NCBI GenBank assembly: GCA_003241875.1
Contig: QBLU01000002.1
Span: 62,001 to 126,000, forward strand
DNA: 64,000 bases
Direction of reading: 5' to 3'
Origin: Alphaproteobacteria bacterium
Lineage (GTDB): Bacteria > Pseudomonadota > Alphaproteobacteria > Sphingomonadales > Sphingomonadaceae
The notes below the pieces were generated by a model that saw only the letters and a list, made by a program, of their open reading frames with translations, was not told where the DNA came from and searched no databases. Position numbers and translations under genes: made by a program. This document shows positions 37,267 through 46,191 of the stretch, piece after piece (the stretch's first letter is position 1; every line of letters starts with the position of its first letter).

Positions 37267-38394
37267 TCAGACGCTGAACCTCATCAGCTTGATGGCGCGG
37301 CTGTCGATGACGGTGCCGCCGACCCGCTTCGTCGCATAGAATTGCACGAACGGCTTGTTGGTGAACGGATCGCGCAGCACCACCGTCTCGCGGCGCTGGA
37401 CGACGAGGTAACCGGCCTCGAAGTTGCCGAATGCGATCGACAGGCTGTCGGCCGCCACATCTGGCATCGCATCGACCTCGACGACCGGATAGCCGAGCAG
37501 CGTCTGCGGCTGGTCGGCCGACAGCGCCGGCTGCCACAGGAAGGCACCCTGCCCGTCCTTCATCTTGCGGATGCGCGCCAGCGTCGCCGAGTTCATCACC
37601 CAGCTGGCGCCCTGGCGATACGGCGCCGCCAGCGCATGGACGAGATCGATCAACCGATCCTGCGGGTTGGACGCGGCAAAGGCGCCGGCCGCCCCCGAGG
37701 TGACGAACTGCAGCGTGCCGAACGGCCGGATCGTGTCGGCCAGCGCGCTGTTGGCAGCGGCGAGGAAGCCACGCGGCTTGTTGACGCCGTCGCCGGTGAC
37801 GAACGCCACCCCCTCCGCCCGGGCGAATTCGCGGCCGACTTCTTCGCCCAGCCAGGTTTCGACGTTGAACATGGCGTCGTCGAGCATCTGCTGGCTCGCC
37901 GACGGATTGGCGTAAAGCTCGCCCATCGGCGGCACGATCTCGGCGAAATCAGGGGTTTCGGTATCCGGCCGGGCGGCCGTCTCGCTGACCCAGCCCGAAA
38001 TGACGCCGCTCGTCGTGATCAGCTTGGAATAGACCGACGTGCCGACATCGACGACCCGCGCCAGGCTGCGGATCGGCGAGCCGGCGCGCAGCACCCGGTC
38101 GATAACCGCGTCGATCTGTTCCGGCACCGCGACACCGCCCTTGGGGCCGACACCGATCGTCGCCTGCTTCAGCTCATGACCCGACAGATCACCCTTGCGC
38201 AGATAGGCGGCGACGCTGCCCGTCTCGACGGCATCGCCGGCCTTGACCTCGCCCAACGCCGGCCGCGTCAGGCTGCGCGCCGTCACCAGATTGCCCAGCC
38301 GCGCCATTTCGGCCTTCAGCGCCGCGATCTCGATATTCTCGGCCGCGGTCTCGAACACCGCGTCGAGCGCATCGGCCTTCATTTCATAGCTCAT
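37267..38394 (-). CDS. HK97-type major capsid protein (g5)
   Basis: ALKAEMARLGN...AYLRKGDLSGHELKQATIGVGPKGGVAVPEQIDAVIDRVLRAGSPIRSLARVV...GYPVVEVDAMPDVAADSLSIAFGNFEAGYLVVQRRETVVLRDPFT. Confidence 0.95.
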   Translation of the reverse strand: MSYEMKADALDAVFETAAENIEIAALKAEMARLGNLVTARSLTRPALGEVKAGDAVETGSVAAYLRKGDLSGHELKQATIGVGPKGGVAVPEQIDAVIDRVLRAGSPIRSLARVVDVGTSVYSKLITTSGVISGWVSETAARPDTETPDFAEIVPPMGELYANPSASQQMLDDAMFNVETWLGEEVGREFARAEGVAFVTGDGVNKPRGFLAAANSALADTIRPFGTLQFVTSGAAGAFAASNPQDRLIDLVHALAAPYRQGASWVMNSATLARIRKMKDGQGAFLWQPALSADQPQTLLGYPVVEVDAMPDVAADSLSIAFGNFEAGYLVVQRRETVVLRDPFTNKPFVQFYATKRVGGTVIDSRAIKLMRFSV

Positions 38395-38812
38395 TCAACG
38401 TCTCCTGCTGCAAAGTCGAAAGACCGAGCACCCGCGCCAGCGGCTGCATCGGAAAGGTCACCAGCGACACCTCGATCAGATCGAGGCTCGCCAGCTGCCG
38501 CACACCGCGCGCCCGGTCCGGACGCGCCGATTTCACGCGATAACCAAAGGACAGCCCGTCGATGGCGCCGGCACGCAGCAGCGCAACGGCCTGCGCACCG
38601 CGCCCGCTGCCGACGACCCGCGCGGTCACCCGCAAACCGTGGCGGTCCTCGGTCAGGCTCTCGATGAACCCGATGGGTTCCTTACTGTCATGCTGCCAAA
38701 GCAGCGGCACCCCGGCCCTGGCGCCGACAAAGGCACCGGGCAGCACGACGTCACCGCCGCTGTCGGGCACGCCAAAGACGCTGGCGTAACCAGCGAAACG
38801 CAGATCGGTCAT
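38384..38812 (-). CDS. HK97 family prohead protease (g4)
   Basis: FAGYASVFGVPDSGGDVVLPGAF...VPLLWQHDSKEPIGFIESLTEDRHGLRVTARV...GAIDGLSFGYRVK...LIEVSLVTFPMQPLARV. Confidence 0.95.
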   Translation of the reverse strand: MTDLRFAGYASVFGVPDSGGDVVLPGAFVGARAGVPLLWQHDSKEPIGFIESLTEDRHGLRVTARVVGSGRGAQAVALLRAGAIDGLSFGYRVKSARPDRARGVRQLASLDLIEVSLVTFPMQPLARVLGLSTLQQETLNEL

Positions 38813-38831
38813 GACTAAGGGCCCCTGTTAC

Positions 38832-38943
38832 TGTCATCCCGGCGAAGGCCGGGACCCATGAACCACCGGCCGTGGACACACGGGTGCTGCCTGCGCCGAC
38901 ACTTGTTGTTCATGGGTCCCGGCCTTCACCGGGATGGCTGACA
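38832..38943. repeat. REP-like inverted repeat, family B, inside GTA cluster
   Basis: tgtcatcccggcgaaggccgggacccatgaac ... gttcatgggtcccggccttcaccgggatggctgaca, long imperfect inverted arms. Confidence 0.78.
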
Positions 38944-38954
38944 CCGAGCGCGCG

Positions 38955-39260
38955 TTACCCCCGCACCCGCTCCACAATTCCCATCTTGAACGCCAGCCCG
39001 ATCAGCAGCAGCGCCACCGCGGTCCGCACCAGCCAGGCCACCACCGCCGACAGCGCCGATCGCTTGGCATCGCGCCAGCCCTGGATCAGCTGGCGCAGCT
39101 CGACGATGTCCGGCCCGGCCTTGTCATCCATCAGCCCCAGCGTGCGCAGCGCCCGCGCCGCGCCGACCTCGCTCGCCTCCTCGACCAGCGCGCGCAGCGT
39201 CACCCGCGCCGCGCCCTGCGCCTCGGCCTGTGCCACCAGCCCTTCGAGCATCGCCGTCAT
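38955..39260 (-). CDS. Small GTA protein (g3.5-like, DUF6127-like)
   Basis: MTAMLEGLVAQAEAQGAARVTLRALVEEASEVGAARALRTLGLMDDKAGPDIVELRQLIQGWRDAKRSALSAVVAWLVRTAVALLLIGLAFKMG. Confidence 0.8.
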   Translation of the reverse strand: MTAMLEGLVAQAEAQGAARVTLRALVEEASEVGAARALRTLGLMDDKAGPDIVELRQLIQGWRDAKRSALSAVVAWLVRTAVALLLIGLAFKMGIVERVRG

Positions 39261-40387
39261 CGCCCCGCCTCCAGCCCGAGAATGTTGCGCTTCTCCATAT
39301 CGGTGAGGAACGTCGCGCCACTCACCTGCGTCCACAGCCGCTCGCGGTCCTCCGACAGCGCCGGCACCGCGTCGCGATCGACGCGCAGCTCCAGCCCCGG
39401 CCACCAGTTCTGCAGATGCGCCGACAGCGCCGCCAGGATGCGCCCCGTCAGCGGCAGCAGCGTCAGCCGCCACAGCGCCACATTGGCCTCCTTGTAATTG
39501 GCATAGGTCGCATCCCCCGGCAGGCCGAGCAGCAGCGGCGGCACCCCGAAGGCCAGCGCGATCTCCCGCGCCGCCGCATCCCGCGCCCGGGCAAAATCCA
39601 TTTCGGCCGGCGTCAGGCTCATTGCCTGCCAGCTCAGCCCGCCTTCCAGCAGCAGCGGCCGCCCGGCATTGGCGGCACCGGCATAGCCAGCCTCCATCTC
39701 GGCCTTCAACCGCTCGAACTGGTCGGGCGTCAGGCTCGATCCGTCACCGGGCTGGTACACCAGCGCCCCCGACGGCCGTGCCGCATTGTCGAGCAAGGCG
39801 CGGTTCCACTTCGCCGCCGCGTTATGGACCTCGACCGCCCCCGCGGCAGCGCCCAGGCAACCGGCACCATAGTGATCGTCGAGCGGATGATAGCTGCGGA
39901 TGTGCAGCAAGGCAGCCCGATCGCCGACCGTTTCGGCCGGATAGCGCGTCACCATGTCACCAGCGCGGTACAGATACCCCGTCGGCCAGCCGCGACTGTC
40001 GGATTCGACCGTCACCCGTTCCGGCCGCAGCGCGAACAGCGCCGCCGGCAGCCCATCTGGACCGCACGCCGCCTCGACATAGGCATTGCCGTGCAGCAGT
40101 AGCTGCGCCGCCAGCATCTCGATCAACCCCGGCCCCGATGCCCCGAACCCGGCACTCGCCAGCAGCGCCAGCGCCTGGTGGCCCGGCGGATTGGCCAGTA
40201 CCGGCGCCCCGCCGGCGCCCTCGCTGATCAGGCGTATGGCGCGCGCCGCGACCGGATTGGCCAGGTACGACGCCTTCACCTGCGCCTCGTAACTCCGCGG
40301 TGCCTCGCCGCCGCTGTACGCCGTCGCCCAGCTCGGGATGCGCAGCGGCTGTGCAGCAGATTTGGTCCGCCAGAAGGGCAGTTTCAT
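39257..40387 (-). CDS. Phage portal protein, HK97 family (g3)
   Basis: KASYLANPVAARAIRLISEGAGGAPVLA...LLHGNAYVEA...EVHNAAAKWNRALLDNAARPSGALVYQ...AFGVPPLLLGLPGDATYANYKEANVALWRLTLLPL. Confidence 0.95.
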   Translation of the reverse strand: MKLPFWRTKSAAQPLRIPSWATAYSGGEAPRSYEAQVKASYLANPVAARAIRLISEGAGGAPVLANPPGHQALALLASAGFGASGPGLIEMLAAQLLLHGNAYVEAACGPDGLPAALFALRPERVTVESDSRGWPTGYLYRAGDMVTRYPAETVGDRAALLHIRSYHPLDDHYGAGCLGAAAGAVEVHNAAAKWNRALLDNAARPSGALVYQPGDGSSLTPDQFERLKAEMEAGYAGAANAGRPLLLEGGLSWQAMSLTPAEMDFARARDAAAREIALAFGVPPLLLGLPGDATYANYKEANVALWRLTLLPLTGRILAALSAHLQNWWPGLELRVDRDAVPALSEDRERLWTQVSGATFLTDMEKRNILGLEAGR

Positions 40388-40461
40388 GTCGATCTCCTGA
40401 TTTTGCGCCCGCACGCTTCGATCGTGATCCCCGCGCAGGCGAGGTGACGACCCGGGAAGAA

Positions 40462-41787
40462 CTACAGCCCCCGCACCTTCGGCTTGCCGCGCTTCACCCC
40501 GAGCATCAGCGCCGTCAGCGCCCAGACCAGGGCATCCGCCCGGTCGGGCGACGCCCCAGGCCCCGCATAGATGCCGCTGCGCAACAGCCCGCAAAGCTGG
40601 TCCTCCAGCGCCGGAAACGCGCCGGCGTGCAGCACCCGCCGGTTACCATATAGGCTCGCAACAGGTTCAGCCCGGGCGACCTTGCCGCGCGATGCCCGCA
40701 CCGTGTCGACCGCCAGGGCGGAATCCGCGGCGCGCAGCAGCGATGGCACCATGTCGCCGCCGTTGTTGATCTCGGCGATCACCTTGTCGGCCCTCCACTT
40801 GTCGACCGCGGCGACCACGGCGCGGGCCCAGCCCTCCGGCGGCCCGCCCTCGACGCTTTCGTCGCCGAGCACATAGCCGATGCCGTCGGTGCCCAGCCCG
40901 ACCGCGACGATGCCGCAGACGCCCTGCGCCCCGCCGGCCGGCGGATCGACACCGATCACCACCCGCATCATCGCCGGCGTCTCGGTCGCCCGCTGCCGCT
41001 CGATCAGCGCGCGGGTCCACAATGCCCCCTCCAGGTCATCGACGATCTCGCCGTCGAGCTCCTGCCGGCCGATCGCCGAGCCGCCATAGCGCCGCTCCAG
41101 CCCGGCGATCAGCGATGCCGGCAGATTGGCACGATTGTCGTCCATCCGCCCGCGCGTCACCACCACGCCGGGTTCGGCAAGCATCGCCTTCAGCCAGGCA
41201 TAGGGCAGCGGTGTCGTCGTCAGCAGCAGCTGGGGATGCAGCCCCAGCCGGGTCGCCAGCCGCAAATTGGTCAGCGTCGCCTCGGCCCGCGGCCAGTGCG
41301 CGAATTCATCGCCCCAGGCAAAATCGAACTGGCCGCCGCGCAGGGCATCGGGCTCGCCGCCCGAAAACAGCCGCGCCTGCGATCCATTCGGCCAGGTCAG
41401 TTGCCGCAGGCTGGGCACATAACTCACGTCGCCGCCGGGTGGCACCCGCGCCAGCAGGCCGGATTCACCCTCCACCATCACCGCCCGCGTAGTATCCAGC
41501 GTCGGGCCGACAAGGGCAAAACGCCGCCCCGGCGCCGCCGCCAGCGCATGGATCCATTCGGCGCCGGCCCGCGTCTTGCCGAAACCCCGGCCGGCGAGAA
41601 TCGCCCAGATCGCCCAGTCCCCCGGCGGCGGCAACTGCGCCGGGCGCAGCGTACCCTGGCCGGCAAGCGCCCCCTGCACCGCGTCGTCGCCGTTGTCGGC
41701 AACCACCGCACGCTGCCGGGCGGGGCCAACATCGTCCCAGATTTCCGCGACCGATCGCGGATCGTCAGCCGCCGGGCGGTCTGCCAT
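40462..41787 (-). CDS. Large terminase subunit (DNA packaging ATPase/nuclease) (g2)
   Basis: Walker A ILAGRGFGKTRAGAEW; FDFAWGDEFAHW; VIGVDPPAGG; ALVWALTALMLG. Confidence 0.95.
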   Translation of the reverse strand: MADRPAADDPRSVAEIWDDVGPARQRAVVADNGDDAVQGALAGQGTLRPAQLPPPGDWAIWAILAGRGFGKTRAGAEWIHALAAAPGRRFALVGPTLDTTRAVMVEGESGLLARVPPGGDVSYVPSLRQLTWPNGSQARLFSGGEPDALRGGQFDFAWGDEFAHWPRAEATLTNLRLATRLGLHPQLLLTTTPLPYAWLKAMLAEPGVVVTRGRMDDNRANLPASLIAGLERRYGGSAIGRQELDGEIVDDLEGALWTRALIERQRATETPAMMRVVIGVDPPAGGAQGVCGIVAVGLGTDGIGYVLGDESVEGGPPEGWARAVVAAVDKWRADKVIAEINNGGDMVPSLLRAADSALAVDTVRASRGKVARAEPVASLYGNRRVLHAGAFPALEDQLCGLLRSGIYAGPGASPDRADALVWALTALMLGVKRGKPKVRGL

Positions 41788-41829
41788 CGTGCCGCCTTTC
41801 GTTTTTGAATGGGCACTCCCCGCCCCACC

Positions 41830-41935
41830 CCGCTCAGGCTGAGCCTGTCGAAGCCGGCTTCCAGCAGCACCCGCCCGGGCTGAGCCTGTCGAAGCCGGGT
41901 TCCGACGGGCTTCGACAAGCTCAGCCTGAGCGGGT
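41830..41935. repeat. REP-like palindromic repeat cluster, family A, inside GTA cluster
   Basis: ccgctcaggctgagcctgtcgaagccgg ... gggctgagcctgtcgaagccgg ... cgggcttcgacaagctcagcctgagcggg; same core as 4594-4700. Confidence 0.85.
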
Positions 41936-41986
41936 TGGAAGCTGGAACGAGCAAGCCGCCGAGAAGCCCGCCCGGCCAGCAGGAGG

Positions 41987-42355
41987 CTATTCCCCCGCCA
42001 GCGCCCGGATCTGCTCGCGCACCCGGGCGATCCTGGCCGCGTCGACCGTCACGATCGGCCGCGCCATCGCCATCGGCCGCCGCTTCAGCATCTCCAGCGC
42101 CACCTTGGGGTCGATGTCCTCGGCCTCGCCTTCGAGCAAGGTCGCCAGCAACCGCATCTCCACCTGTTCCCAGGCGACACCCAGCGCGCGCCGCCATTCG
42201 TCGGCCAACAGCGGCCAGCGCTCGCGCATGTCATAGGCCGCCGCCAGCGTCTGCCCGATCGCCCGCGCCGCCGTCGCCGGATTGCCGGTTTCAGCGAGGG
42301 TGGCGATGAAGCGCTTGCGATCCTTGACCAGCCAATGGCGAATGCTGTGTTCCAT
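41987..42355 (-). CDS. Putative small terminase subunit (g1)
   Basis: RKRFIATLAETGNPATAARAIGQTLAAAYDMRERWPLLADEWRRAL, HTH-like, directly upstream of TerL; RBS GGGAG. Confidence 0.7.
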   Translation of the reverse strand: MEHSIRHWLVKDRKRFIATLAETGNPATAARAIGQTLAAAYDMRERWPLLADEWRRALGVAWEQVEMRLLATLLEGEAEDIDPKVALEMLKRRPMAMARPIVTVDAARIARVREQIRALAGE

Positions 42356-42382
42356 GCGCGGCGTCTCCCACAGGGCCGACGA

Positions 42383-42415
42383 AAAAGGCGCCCCGCGGTT
42401 GCGGAGCGCCTTTCT
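42383..42415 (-). terminator. Intrinsic terminator immediately upstream of first GTA gene
   Basis: Minus strand AGGCGCTCCGC-AACC-GCGGGGCGCCTTTTTC: 11-bp stem, 4-nt loop, T5. Confidence 0.82.
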
Positions 42416-42442
42416 GTCGGCGGATTTCTGAAGCGTGCCGAA

Positions 42443-42472
42443 TCTCTAACCAAAAGCGTCGCGCTTGTCAAC
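42443..42472 (-). promoter_or_regulatory. Candidate sigma70-type promoter upstream of GTA cluster
   Basis: Minus strand TTGACA-(18 nt aagcgcgacgcttttggt)-TAGAGA (or N17-TTAGAG). Confidence 0.5.
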
Positions 42473-42529
42473 AGAAAAGTGCCAGATGGGTTTTTGGTTC
42501 CCCTTCGCTGCAAGAGAGGGGGAGCAGGG

Positions 42530-43426
42530 CTACCGATACACTTCCTCATCCCACCACGGATAGAAATCCGGCATGTCGGTGCTGACCTTGTCGGGATAGA
42601 CCGGCGGGCGCTTCTCCAAAAACGACACTACGCCCTCCCTGGCGTCACCCGCCCGACCGCGGGCATAAATCGCCCTGGAATCAAGGCGATGCGCGTCCCA
42701 CGGGCTTTCTGCTCCGGCCATCCGCCACAGCATCTGCCGGGTCAGCGCGACGGACACCGGCGCCGTGTTCTCGGCGATTTCCAGCGCCAGCGCCCGCGCT
42801 GCCGGCAGCAGGTCATCGGCAGCATGGACCGACCGCACCAGCCCGCCCTTCAGCGCCTCGTCCGCCCCGAACACCCGCCCGGTCATGCACCATTCCAGCG
42901 CCTGGGGCAGGCCGACCAGCTTCGACAGGAACCAGCTCGATCCCGCCTCGGGAACGATGCCGCGCCGCGCGAAAACAAAGCCGAATCGCGCCGTCTCCGA
43001 CGCCATGCGCACGTCCATCGCCAGCTGCATGGTCACGCCGATGCCCACCGCCGGGCCGTTGACGGCGGCTATCACCGGCTTCAACGACTTGAAAATGCGC
43101 AAGGTTACCCGGCCACCACCATCGCGCACGGCGTCATGGCTGTAATCGATGCTGCCATCCTCGCGCACCGGGCCACCGCGTTTGCCGCCCAATTTCTCAT
43201 AATCGAACGTCGCCGCCCCGGCGCTCAGATCCGCCCCGGCGCAGAATGCCCGACCGCGCCCCGTCACGATGACGGCGCGCACCGAATCATCGGCGTCGGT
43301 CACGTCGAACGCCGCGATCAGCTCGTCCATCATCGTGCCGGTAAAGGCGTTGAGCTTCGCCTCGCGATCGAGGGTGATGGTGGCAACAGGCCCGTCGATA
43401 TCGAGGGCAATCTGGGTAAAGGTCAT
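42530..43426 (-). CDS. Enoyl-CoA hydratase/isomerase family protein
   Basis: VATITLDREAKLNAFTGTMMDEL; AVIVTGRGRAFCAGADL; KPVIAAVNGPAVGIGVTMQLAMDVRMASETARFGFVFARRGIVPEAGSSWFL. Confidence 0.93.
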   Translation of the reverse strand: MTFTQIALDIDGPVATITLDREAKLNAFTGTMMDELIAAFDVTDADDSVRAVIVTGRGRAFCAGADLSAGAATFDYEKLGGKRGGPVREDGSIDYSHDAVRDGGGRVTLRIFKSLKPVIAAVNGPAVGIGVTMQLAMDVRMASETARFGFVFARRGIVPEAGSSWFLSKLVGLPQALEWCMTGRVFGADEALKGGLVRSVHAADDLLPAARALALEIAENTAPVSVALTRQMLWRMAGAESPWDAHRLDSRAIYARGRAGDAREGVVSFLEKRPPVYPDKVSTDMPDFYPWWDEEVYR

Positions 43427-44601
43427 CACAGCGCCTCGATGATCGTCACATTGGCAAGGCCGCCGCCCTCGCACATGGTCTGCAGCCCCCAGCGCTTGCC
43501 GCGCGCATGGAGCGCATGGACCAACGTCGTCATCAGCTTGGTTCCCGACGCCCCCAGCGGATGGCCGAGCGCGATCGCCCCGCCGTTGACGTTGAGCCGG
43601 GCCGGGTCCGCCCCCAGGACCTGCAGCCAGGCCGCCGGCACCGAGGCAAAGGCCTCGTTGACCTCGTACAGGTCGATGTCCTCCAGCTTCATCCCCGACC
43701 GCGCCAGCGCCCGCTGGGTCGCCCCGATCGGCGCCTCGAGCATGATCACCGGATCCTCGCCGACGACCGTCATGTGATGGATTCGCGCCATCGGCTTGAC
43801 GCCCAGCGCCTTCAGCCCGCGTTCGTTGACGATCAGCATCCCCGACGCGCCATCGCAGATCTGCGACGACGTGGCAGCGGTCAGCCGGCCGCCCTCCATG
43901 ATCAGCTTGACGCCGCGAATGGCCTCCAGGCTGGCATCGAAGCGAATGCCTTCGTCGACGGTGTGGGTGTGCGCGGCGCCCTCGTGCGTCGTCACCTCAA
44001 TGGGCACGATTTCCTTGTCGAAGGCGCCACTGTTGGCCGCCGCCGCGCCACGCCGCTGGCTTTCATAGCCGAAGGCGTCGAGCTCATCCTTGGAAAGATT
44101 GTACTTCTTGGCGATCATCTCGGCGCCGGCGAACTGGCTGAACTGGATGCCCGGATAACGGTCCTTGATGCCGGCGCTGCCGAACGGCGAACCGAGGCCA
44201 TTTTCGTGCGCCAGCTTGGCTGGCGTCGCCATCGGGATGCGGGTCATCGATTCGACCCCGGCGGCGATGACGATGTCCATCTGGCCGCTCATCACCGTCG
44301 CGGCGGCGAAATGCACCGCCTGCTGCGACGATCCGCACTGGCGATCGACGCTGGTGCCCGGCACCGATTCGGGCAGTTTCGACGACAGCACGGCATTGCG
44401 CGCGACATTTGCCGATTGCTGGGCGAATTGCCCGACACAGCCCATGATGACGTCCTCGACGAGCGCCGGGTCGGCGCCGGAGCGGTCGATCAGCGCATTC
44501 AGCACCTGGCCGGCGAGGTCGGCGGGGTGCCAGTCCCGCAACATGCCGCCGCGCCGGCCGCCGGCGGTCCGCGCCGCGGCAACGATATAGGCTTCGCTCA
44601 T
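43426..44601 (-). CDS. Acetyl-CoA C-acyltransferase (thiolase)
   Basis: SVDRQCGSSQQAVHFAAATVMSGQMDIVIAAGVESMTRIPM; VNEAFASVPAAWL; LNVNGGAIALGHPLGASG. Confidence 0.94.
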   Translation of the reverse strand: MSEAYIVAAARTAGGRRGGMLRDWHPADLAGQVLNALIDRSGADPALVEDVIMGCVGQFAQQSANVARNAVLSSKLPESVPGTSVDRQCGSSQQAVHFAAATVMSGQMDIVIAAGVESMTRIPMATPAKLAHENGLGSPFGSAGIKDRYPGIQFSQFAGAEMIAKKYNLSKDELDAFGYESQRRGAAAANSGAFDKEIVPIEVTTHEGAAHTHTVDEGIRFDASLEAIRGVKLIMEGGRLTAATSSQICDGASGMLIVNERGLKALGVKPMARIHHMTVVGEDPVIMLEAPIGATQRALARSGMKLEDIDLYEVNEAFASVPAAWLQVLGADPARLNVNGGAIALGHPLGASGTKLMTTLVHALHARGKRWGLQTMCEGGGLANVTIIEAL

Positions 44602-44717
44602 CGTCGATCTCCCGAAGGTTTCTATGCCGGCGGACTTTACGCCAAAGCCGCCGCCCGGCAATGAGAGCAAATTGAGAGGGGGCGCGTACCTCCGACCGGT
44701 TTCTTGGGGGTCCCACC

Positions 44718-46154
44718 ATGCGGCACATCAACCTGATCATGGCGGCGCTGCTGCTGTCCACCAGCGTCACCGGCAGCGCCGCACCGGCCAAACCGGCGGC
44801 GAAGAAAGCCGCGTCGCGGCCCGTCGCCAAGCCCGTGGCAAGGCCCGCCACCGCGCCCGCCAGGATCGCACCGCTGCCCGACACCGAGGAGGTCGCCGCC
44901 CTGCGCCGCGCCTTCCATTTCGCCTTTCCCATCTACGAGATCATGCGCACCCGATCGGTGCAGCTCGCCCAAGCCAAGGCCGCCGGCCTGCCCGACGCCG
45001 TCAATTTCATCCTGCCGCGCCTGAAGCTCGCCGATGCAAGCAGCCGCGAGGTGACGACGCCCAACAACGACACGCTCTATGGCAGCCTGTGGCTCGATCT
45101 CGCCGCCGGACCGGTGGTGGTGACGATCCCGCCCGGCGCCGGCCGCTACCATTCGGCGGCACTGTATTCGCTGACCACCGATGTCACCGCGATTCTCGGC
45201 TCGCGGACCGGCGGCGACGGCGGCCGCTATGCCTTTGTCGGTCCCGGCTACAACGGCCCGGTGCCGGCCGGCACCCAGACCATTCGCAGCACGACCAACG
45301 ACGCCTGGCTGCTGGTGCGCGTGCTGGTCAAGGGCCCCGACGACCTGAAGGCGGCGGCCGAACTGCTGCAAGGGTTCGACGTCGGCCTCGACAGCGGCCG
45401 CGCCACATCGGTGCCGACGATCGCCACCGTGCCCGTGGCGCCGGACGGCAAGACCTTTCTCGCCGTCGTCAACGAGGCGCTGGCCCGCTCGGCAGCGAAC
45501 TCGGCCCTGGCGGTCAAGGCCAACGGCTTTGGCACGCTCGGCATCGGCACGGATTGGGACGCGCTGAGCCCCGAAACCCGGGCTTTGTGGACGCAGTCGC
45601 TGCCGGCGCTGCGAGCCGAATTGCGCAATGGCCTTGCCGAGGCCGGCGCCACCGTCGATGGCTGGTCCTACCCCGATTTCGCCATCGGCGAATATGGCGA
45701 CAACGACCTGCTGCGCGCCCGGGTGGCGCTCGGCGGGCTCGGTGCCCTGCCGCGGGTCGAGGCGATGTATTTGACCGCCATCGCCGACAAGGATGGCGCC
45801 GCGCTCGAAGGCAGCAAGGCCTATACCGTCACCATCCCGCGCGACGTGCCGACCGGCGCCTTCTGGTCGGTGACCATGTACAACCAGGAACCCGATGGCC
45901 GGCTGTTCTTCGTGCCCAACGCCATCGACCGCTTTGCCGTCAGCGACCAGTCGCCCCAGCTGCGGTCCAACCGCGACGGCAGTTATGACATTTTCGTCCA
46001 GGCGTCGAAGCCGTCGGGGGAACGCGTCGTCAACTGGCTGCCGGCGCCCAAGGGCAAGTTCGTCCTCGTCTTCCGCGGATACCTGCCGCGCGCGCCGTTC
46101 CTCGACGGCAGCTTCCGCCTGCCGCCGGTGGCGGTGAGCGAAGTCATTCCCTGA
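44718..46154 (+). CDS. DUF1254/DUF1214 domain-containing protein
   Basis: VTTPNNDTLYGSLWLDLAAGPVVVTIPP; GKFVLVFRGYLP; PTGAFWSVTMYNQEPDGRLF. Confidence 0.9.
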   Translation: MRHINLIMAALLLSTSVTGSAAPAKPAAKKAASRPVAKPVARPATAPARIAPLPDTEEVAALRRAFHFAFPIYEIMRTRSVQLAQAKAAGLPDAVNFILPRLKLADASSREVTTPNNDTLYGSLWLDLAAGPVVVTIPPGAGRYHSAALYSLTTDVTAILGSRTGGDGGRYAFVGPGYNGPVPAGTQTIRSTTNDAWLLVRVLVKGPDDLKAAAELLQGFDVGLDSGRATSVPTIATVPVAPDGKTFLAVVNEALARSAANSALAVKANGFGTLGIGTDWDALSPETRALWTQSLPALRAELRNGLAEAGATVDGWSYPDFAIGEYGDNDLLRARVALGGLGALPRVEAMYLTAIADKDGAALEGSKAYTVTIPRDVPTGAFWSVTMYNQEPDGRLFFVPNAIDRFAVSDQSPQLRSNRDGSYDIFVQASKPSGERVVNWLPAPKGKFVLVFRGYLPRAPFLDGSFRLPPVAVSEVIP

Positions 46155-46191
46155 CCTAGCGCCGGCCGGCGGGGGCGGCTATCCCGGCGGC

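Larger units (their letters stand above)
24488..42360 (-). mobile_element. RcGTA-type gene transfer agent structural cluster (domesticated prophage)
   Basis: Collinear minus-strand genes in RcGTA order g1-g15 with GTA-specific members (gp10 family, short tape measure, hub, NlpC/P60, megatron), plus DUF2793 at the end; all ORFs intact; no integrase, repressor, replication or lysis genes. Confidence 0.9.

Noticed and set aside
24488-42360. Active prophage
   Set aside because: No integrase, att-like direct repeats, repressor, replication or lysis genes; gene order and content fit a GTA.
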